Assembly: GCF_014198245.1 (NCBI RefSeq)
Contig: NZ_JACIHE010000018.1
Span: 1-64,000 of the forward strand
Direction of reading: 5' to 3'
DNA from: Bradyrhizobium sp. cir1
GTDB taxonomy: Bacteria > Pseudomonadota > Alphaproteobacteria > Rhizobiales > Xanthobacteraceae
DNA: 64,000 bases
The translations under genes and the position numbers were made by a program. The notes below the pieces were generated by a model. It had not been told where the DNA came from, ran no database searches, and saw only the letters and a program-made list of their open reading frames with translations. Positions 59,657 through 64,000 of this stretch are shown piece after piece (the first letter of the stretch is position 1; each line of letters begins with the position of its first letter).

Positions 59657-60322
59657 CTAGAGCGACGCGGCCGCCTTGCCCGTCGCCGCCCGGATCAGCT
59701 TGAGCGCATCCTCGCTCGCCCATTCCGCCGGCCCCGCGATCGTCGCGATCTCGCAGCCATGCGGGTCGACCAGCACCGAGGTTGGCATGCCCAGCGCCCG
59801 GCCTATCGCCTTAAGATCCTGAAAAACCTTGGCTTTCTGGTCGGTGAAATAACCGAGCCGGGTCAGATTGGCTTCTTTCAGGAAGGTCCTGGGTTTTTCG
59901 GGGTCGCGGGTGTCGATGTTGATCGCCACCACCTCGAAATTCGGGCCCGACAGCTTGCCCTGGAGCTCGTCCAGCGCGGGCATCTCCTTCCGGCACGGCA
60001 CGCACCAGGTGGCCCAGAGGTTCACCAGCAGCGTCTTGCCGCGGAAATCGGACAGTTTCTTCGGCTTGCCATCGGCATCCTCGAAAGCGAGGTCCGGCAG
60101 CTTCAAGGGGGCGGTCGCCATGGTCAGCGCTGCCACCTCGCCATGGGCGAACGGAGCGATTTTTTGCGCCGTCGCCACCGCCGGCTTGCAGCTCGGATCG
60201 CCGCCAGGCGCCCGACTCAGGCCCAGCCCGTACAGCGCGGCGAAGCCGGCTAGCCCGCCGATCGCCACGGTGGCGATGACGAGGGGGATCCGGCGCGTGG
60301 CGGAGGGTTTCGGGTCGAGCAT
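59657..60322 (-). CDS. tlpA: Thiol:disulfide oxidoreductase TlpA
   Basis: A 221-residue membrane-anchored periplasmic thioredoxin. The N-terminal helix (residues 11-33) tethers it, and the thioredoxin domain has the redox motif CVPC in NLWATWCVPCRKEMPALDEL. The segment ALTMATAPLKLPDLAFEDAD precedes it, and the cis-Pro loop is ALGMPTSVLVDPHG. As I recall it, B. japonicum TlpA is almost identical, including KLSDFRGKTLLVNLWATW. There it reduces cytochrome oxidase assembly proteins such as ScoI and is needed for cytochrome aa3 maturation. ATG 60322 matches the known start (MLDxKPSATRR). It is divergent from argH. Confidence 0.95.
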   Translation of the reverse strand: MLDPKPSATRRIPLVIATVAIGGLAGFAALYGLGLSRAPGGDPSCKPAVATAQKIAPFAHGEVAALTMATAPLKLPDLAFEDADGKPKKLSDFRGKTLLVNLWATWCVPCRKEMPALDELQGKLSGPNFEVVAINIDTRDPEKPRTFLKEANLTRLGYFTDQKAKVFQDLKAIGRALGMPTSVLVDPHGCEIATIAGPAEWASEDALKLIRAATGKAAASL

Positions 60323-60427
60323 ATCGTTTGTCATCCGGTCGCAGATATGGCTATCAGGGGCCTCTTAATACGGCTGGCCGCGGCCAGCAAACGTGGCTAG
60401 CGACAGGCAAGGCGTGAGCAGGGGATC

Positions 60428-61825
60428 ATGAGCAACAAGATGTGGGGCGGCCGGTTCTCGGAGCGTCCCGATGAGATCATGGAAGAGATCAACGTCTCCA
60501 TCGACGTCGATCGTCACCTTTTTGCCCAGGACATTGCCGCGTCCAAGGCCCACGCCGCGATGCTCGCCAGCCAGGGCATCATCACGGCCTCTGATGCGAA
60601 AAATATCGGCAAGGGTCTAGACACGATTTTGTCAGAGATCGGCAAGGGCGGCTTCGAATTCAAGCGCGCGCTCGAGGACATTCATATGAATGTCGAGAGC
60701 CGCCTGTCGGAGCTGATCGGCCCCGCGGCCGGCCGCCTGCACACCGCGCGCTCGCGCAACGATCAGGTTGCGACCGACTTCCGTCTCTATGTCCGCGACG
60801 TCCTCGACGAGACCGATGCCGCGCTCGCCGCGTTCCAGCAGGCGCTGGTCGGGCGTGCGCTGGAGCATGCAGCGACCGTGATGCCCGGCTTCACCCATCT
60901 GCAGACCGCGCAGCCCGTCACCTTCGGCCACCATCTGCTCGCCTATGTCGAGATGGCCGCGCGCGACCGCGGCCGCTTCCAGGACGCGCGCAAGCGGCTC
61001 AACGAGTCCCCGCTGGGCGCAGCCGCGCTCGCCGGCACCTCGTTCCCGATCGACCGCCACGCCACCGCGAAGGCGCTTGGATTCGACCGCCCGATGGCGA
61101 ACTCGCTCGACGCCGTCTCCGACCGCGACTTCGTGCTGGAGACGTTGTCGGCAGCCTCGATCTGCGCCGTGCACATGTCGCGCTTTGCCGAGGAGATCGT
61201 GATCTGGACCTCGCCGCTGGTCGGTCTGATCCGGCTGAGCGACAAGTTCACCACCGGCTCCTCGATCATGCCGCAGAAGCGCAATCCGGATGCCGCCGAG
61301 CTCGTGCGTGCCAAGACCGGCCGCGTCATCGGTGCTCTGAACGGGCTGCTCATCGTGATGAAAGGCCTGCCGCTCGCCTATCAAAAGGACATGCAGGAGG
61401 ACAAGCAGGGCGCCATGGAGGGCTTTGCCGCGCTGTCGCTCGCGATCCGCGCCATGACCGGTATGGTCCACGACCTCGTCCCTGACGAAGCCAAGATGAA
61501 GGCGGCCGCCGGCGAGGGTTACGCCACGGCGACCGATCTTGCCGACTGGCTGGTGCGGACGCTGAAGATGCCGTTCCGCGAGGCCCATCACGTCACCGGC
61601 CGCATCGTGGCCAAGGCGGCCGAAGGCGGCGTGGCGCTGCACGAACTGCCGCTGAAGGACATGCAGGCGATCGAGCCGAAGATCACCAAGGACGTACTCG
61701 GCGTGCTCTCGGTCGAATCGTCGGTGAAGAGCCGCACCAGCTTTGGCGGCACCGCGCCGAAGAACGTGGCCTCGCAGGCAAAGAGCTGGGCGAAGCGGCT
61801 GGAAAAAGAGCGAAAATTGGGCTGA
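60428..61825 (+). CDS. argH: Argininosuccinate lyase
   Basis: A 465-residue argininosuccinate lyase, final step of arginine synthesis (argininosuccinate to arginine plus fumarate). It starts SNKMWGGRFSERPDEIMEEI, and the fumarase-superfamily signature GSSIMPQKRNPDAAELVRAK holds the mobile catalytic Ser of the SS loop. The region MPGFTHLQTAQPVTFGHHLL carries the catalytic His/Thr pair. It is cytoplasmic and tetrameric in the family. GCAGGGGATC precedes the ATG. It is divergent from tlpA and upstream of an LptM-type lipoprotein gene and lysA. Confidence 0.96.
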   Translation: MSNKMWGGRFSERPDEIMEEINVSIDVDRHLFAQDIAASKAHAAMLASQGIITASDAKNIGKGLDTILSEIGKGGFEFKRALEDIHMNVESRLSELIGPAAGRLHTARSRNDQVATDFRLYVRDVLDETDAALAAFQQALVGRALEHAATVMPGFTHLQTAQPVTFGHHLLAYVEMAARDRGRFQDARKRLNESPLGAAALAGTSFPIDRHATAKALGFDRPMANSLDAVSDRDFVLETLSAASICAVHMSRFAEEIVIWTSPLVGLIRLSDKFTTGSSIMPQKRNPDAAELVRAKTGRVIGALNGLLIVMKGLPLAYQKDMQEDKQGAMEGFAALSLAIRAMTGMVHDLVPDEAKMKAAAGEGYATATDLADWLVRTLKMPFREAHHVTGRIVAKAAEGGVALHELPLKDMQAIEPKITKDVLGVLSVESSVKSRTSFGGTAPKNVASQAKSWAKRLEKERKLG

Positions 61826-61918
61826 GGGCAAAATTTCGCTTATGTTTCATGGTCATCCGGCTCTCGCCAGAGCGCGCCAATCTCTGTATGGTGCGCCCCG
61901 CGTAGTGGGGATTTCGTC

Positions 61919-62209
61919 GTGACGTCAAAGTTTCGCCCGGCCGGCTCGGGGTGGGCCATCATTGTCTTGAGCCTGACGGCGCTCGCGCTTGCCGCCTGTG
62001 GCCGCAAGGGCCCGCTCGATTTGCCGCCGACCGCCTCCGGCGCGTCCACGGCCAACGTCGCAGCTCCAACCGACACCGAGACCGCAGCCCAGAAGACGCC
62101 GAGCCTGTTCAACCCCACCTCCGGCGCGGACGCCGCGCCGGCGGCGCCCAAGGGCAGCAAAAAATCGTTTATCCTCGACCCGCTCCTGGACGAAAAGCCC
62201 AGCCGCTAG
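61919..62209 (+). CDS. LptM-type small lipoprotein
   Basis: A 96-residue lipoprotein. The lipobox follows the signal segment AIIVLSLTALALAACGRKGP: Cys27 is lipidated after LALAA. The mature part is a disordered Ala/Pro/Thr-rich chain ending KSFILDPLLDEKPSR. The CGxKGPL start is the hallmark of LptM/YifL, which stabilises the LptD translocon in E. coli. GTG start at 61919. It is the usual partner of lysA, which starts 24 bp later. Confidence 0.82.
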   Translation: MTSKFRPAGSGWAIIVLSLTALALAACGRKGPLDLPPTASGASTANVAAPTDTETAAQKTPSLFNPTSGADAAPAAPKGSKKSFILDPLLDEKPSR

Positions 62210-62232
62210 GCTGGGACAACTGAGCCAACGCC

Positions 62233-63498
62233 ATGAACCATTTTGACTACCGCAACGGCGTGCTGAACGCCGAGGCGGTGAACCTGTCCGAGCTGGCCGC
62301 AACAATCGGCACGCCGTTCTACTGCTATTCGACCGCGACGCTGGAGCGGCACTACCGGGTCTTCACCGAGGCTTTCGCCGGCGAGAAGGTGCTGGTCTGC
62401 TACGCCATGAAGGCGAACTCCAACCAGTCGGTGCTGCGCACGCTGGCCAAGCTCGGCGCCGGCGCCGACGTGGTCTCGGGCGGCGAGCTGAAGCGCGCGC
62501 TGGCCGCCGGCATTCCCGCCGGCAAGATCGTGTTCTCCGGCGTCGGCAAGACGGAAGATGAGCTGCGCGCTGCGCTCGCCGCCGACATCCTCTGTCTCAA
62601 CGTCGAATCCGAGCCGGAGCTCGAGCTGCTGTCGCGCCTTGCGACCGAGATGGGCAAGACCGCGCGGATCTCGTTGCGCGTCAATCCCGACGTCGATGCC
62701 GGCACGCATGCAAAGATCTCCACCGGCAAGTCCGAGAACAAGTTCGGCATCCCGATCGTGCATGCCCGCGAGGTCTATGCGCGCGCTGCAAAGCTGCCAG
62801 GCATCGAAGTGACCGGCACCGATGTGCATATCGGCAGCCAGATCACTGACCTCTCCGGCATGGAGACGGCGTTCCGCATCCTCTCCGAATTCGTGCAGAC
62901 GCTGCGCGCGGACGGCCACGAGATCAGCCACGTCGATTTCGGCGGCGGTCTCGGCATTCCCTACTACATGGACCGCGAGGCGCCGCCGGCGCCCGCCGCC
63001 TATGCCGCCATGGTCAAGCGCGTCAGCCACAATCTCGGCTGCACACTGATGTTCGAGCCGGGCCGCATGATCGTCGGCAATGCCGGCATCCTGGTCGCCA
63101 AGGTGATCTACGTGAAGCACGGCGACGGCAAGAACTTCGTCATCATCGACGCCGCCATGAACGATCTGATCCGCCCGACGCTGTATGAAGCCCATCACGA
63201 CATCCTGCCGGTGACGCAGCCGGCGAGGGATGCCGCCACGATCACGGCCGACGTGGTCGGCCCGGTCTGCGAGACCGGCGACTATCTCGCGCTCGACCGC
63301 ACGCTGCCGATGCCGAAGGCGGGCGATCTCCTCGCCATCATGACCGCCGGTGCCTATGGCGCCGTGCAGGCCGGCACCTACAACACGCGGCCCTTGGTGC
63401 CCGAGGTGCTGGTGAAGGGCGAGCAGTACGCCGTGGTGCGCCCGCGCATCGAGGTCGAGCAGCTGATCGCGATGGATACGCCCGCGCCGTGGCTGTGA
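62233..63498 (+). CDS. lysA: Diaminopimelate decarboxylase
   Basis: A 421-residue PLP enzyme that converts meso-diaminopimelate to lysine. PLP Schiff-base Lys60 is in VLVCYAMKANSNQSVLRTLA. GADVVSGGELKRALAAGIPA, the glycine-rich phosphate site DFGGGLGIPYY and FEPGRMIVGNAGILVAKVIY follow. The substrate-binding Cys is in GPVCETGDYLALDRTLP. Length and order match the bacterial family. It is preceded by the LptM-type gene, the common alphaproteobacterial order argH-lptM-lysA. Confidence 0.95.
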   Translation: MNHFDYRNGVLNAEAVNLSELAATIGTPFYCYSTATLERHYRVFTEAFAGEKVLVCYAMKANSNQSVLRTLAKLGAGADVVSGGELKRALAAGIPAGKIVFSGVGKTEDELRAALAADILCLNVESEPELELLSRLATEMGKTARISLRVNPDVDAGTHAKISTGKSENKFGIPIVHAREVYARAAKLPGIEVTGTDVHIGSQITDLSGMETAFRILSEFVQTLRADGHEISHVDFGGGLGIPYYMDREAPPAPAAYAAMVKRVSHNLGCTLMFEPGRMIVGNAGILVAKVIYVKHGDGKNFVIIDAAMNDLIRPTLYEAHHDILPVTQPARDAATITADVVGPVCETGDYLALDRTLPMPKAGDLLAIMTAGAYGAVQAGTYNTRPLVPEVLVKGEQYAVVRPRIEVEQLIAMDTPAPWL

Positions 63499-63532
63499 GT
63501 GTGAGGCGGTAAGGTCGCGCCTCAAGCTTGCT

Positions 63533-63665
63533 GTCGTCCCCGCGAAGGCGCGGACCCATAACCACAGGGAGTGGTTGTCGTGCGAAGCTGATAACTCCGA
63601 GTCTTCGCAAAACTCCTTCCTGTGGCTATGGGTCCCGGATCTGCGCTTCGCTTGTCCGGGACGAC
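63533..63665. repeat. Dispersed GTCGTCCC/GGGACGAC palindromic repeat, full copy
   Basis: Outer arms GTCGTCCC and GGGACGAC with inner pairs ACCCATA/TATGGGT and CCACAGGGAG/CTTCCTGTGG. It is the complete form of the partial copy at 84-178. It lies between lysA and the converging truncated gene at the window end. Confidence 0.7.
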
Positions 63666-63682
63666 GAGTAGAATTTGAGGCG

Positions 63683-64000
63683 CTACTTCCCCGCCAATCC
63701 ACCCGTTGCTCCGCCAACCACAACTCCCGCCTTCTTCTCGATCGGCTTGATCGCCGCGGTGAAATCCGACTCCGCGCCTTCCGCGCTGATCACGGTCTCC
63801 CACAGCCGCCCTACCGCATCGGCGACTTCCATCGACAGGCCGAGCTGCTTCATCTCTTCCAGCGCCAGCCGCACGTCCTTCACCATCAGCCCCGTGGCGA
63901 AGCCGAAGTCGAAGGTGCGCGGCAGCACCGAGCGCGGAAACTTGTCGCGGCTGGCGGTGTTCATGCCGGAGCCGGCATTGATGACGTCGATCATCACGGC
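63683..64000 (-). CDS. Partial NAD(P)-dependent dehydrogenase (3-hydroxyisobutyrate dehydrogenase-like)
   Basis: The C-terminal part of a beta-hydroxyacid dehydrogenase, cut off by the window end. Readable residues are VINAGSGMNTASRDKFPRSV, FATGLMVKDVRLALEEMKQL and GLSMEVADAVGRLWETVISA. The KDVRLALE stretch (catalytic-lysine helix region) and the Ala-rich end fit 3-hydroxyisobutyrate/tartronate semialdehyde reductase-like enzymes. An unusual C-terminal tail follows: KPIEKKAGVVVGGATGGLAG. The NAD-binding half lies beyond position 64000, so the start cannot be given. Confidence 0.7.
   Translation of the reverse strand, partial: AVMIDVINAGSGMNTASRDKFPRSVLPRTFDFGFATGLMVKDVRLALEEMKQLGLSMEVADAVGRLWETVISAEGAESDFTAAIKPIEKKAGVVVGGATGGLAGK

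Noticed and set aside
62206..63723. 505-codon minus-strand open frame opposite lysA
   Set aside because: Shadow of lysA codon bias; no motif, no ribosome-binding site, and lysA is unmistakable.

Overview
The window is a GC-rich, densely coded alphaproteobacterial chromosome segment, almost certainly Bradyrhizobium. The strongest evidence is the 221-residue protein at 59657-60322, which as I recall it is nearly identical to the membrane-anchored thioredoxin TlpA of Bradyrhizobium japonicum. Supporting signs are several families of palindromic intergenic repeats, a CtrA-type box, and a gene set (PduO, EtfAB, dodecin, PsiF, TRAP and peptide ABC transporters, many acyl-CoA enzymes) typical of that genus. 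There is no phage, plasmid, IS transposase, CRISPR array or symbiosis gene. It reads as core and metabolic-accessory chromosome.

Layout. 0.2-4 kb: acyl-CoA thioesterase, a 32-residue membrane peptide, and a divergent acyl-CoA synthetase / nitronate monooxygenase-like pair. 4-8.4 kb: small envelope proteins, one behind a perfect CtrA box, and a GMC oxidoreductase. 8.5-11.2 kb: LuxR-type response regulator overlapping a 7TM histidine kinase. 11.2-15.7 kb: small proteins, tRNA-Leu(CAA), DsbB, an AbrB-type membrane protein, and divergent PsiF-type secreted proteins. 15.7-18.5 kb: TetR repressor facing two hot-dog thioesterases and LrgAB, with two matching operators between. 18.5-21.7 kb: DsbA-like protein, an esterase, and an HtrA-like protein that has lost its catalytic triad. 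21.9-29.2 kb: M20 amidohydrolase followed by a complete peptide ABC transporter. 29.4-33.1 kb: TRAP transporter. 33.3-38.1 kb: HAD phosphatase, diguanylate cyclase, dodecin, GT87 membrane protein. 38.3-40.8 kb: exported GH16 and Tat-exported GH1 glycosidases. 40.8-42 kb: a secreted Cys-containing protein and an HNH nuclease.

42-51 kb holds the most cohesive accessory unit. Six genes on the minus strand (nitronate monooxygenase, orphan branched-chain-type binding protein, acyl-CoA ligase, DUF2855 protein, flavin monooxygenase, NHL-repeat protein) sit opposite a LysR regulator, with a perfect palindrome in the shared promoter. The last gene carries an in-frame TAG at codon 12. Together they look like uptake, oxygenation and CoA activation of an unknown carbonyl, nitro or acid compound.

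51-64 kb is mostly housekeeping: AlkA-type glycosylase, GluQRS, a soluble hybrid histidine kinase whose 3' end overlaps a YihY-family gene by 74 nt, a HIG1-signature protein, PduO adenosyltransferase, EtfB-EtfA and 3-hydroxybutyryl-CoA dehydrogenase, TlpA, then ArgH, an LptM-type lipoprotein and LysA, ending in a truncated 3-hydroxyisobutyrate dehydrogenase-like gene.

Themes: acyl-CoA metabolism recurs throughout (two acyl-CoA ligases, three thioesterases, HBD, ETF), as do extracytoplasmic thiol-redox proteins (DsbB, DsbA-like, TlpA). No stretch over 300 bp lacks a gene; the larger gaps hold palindromic repeats or promoter regions.
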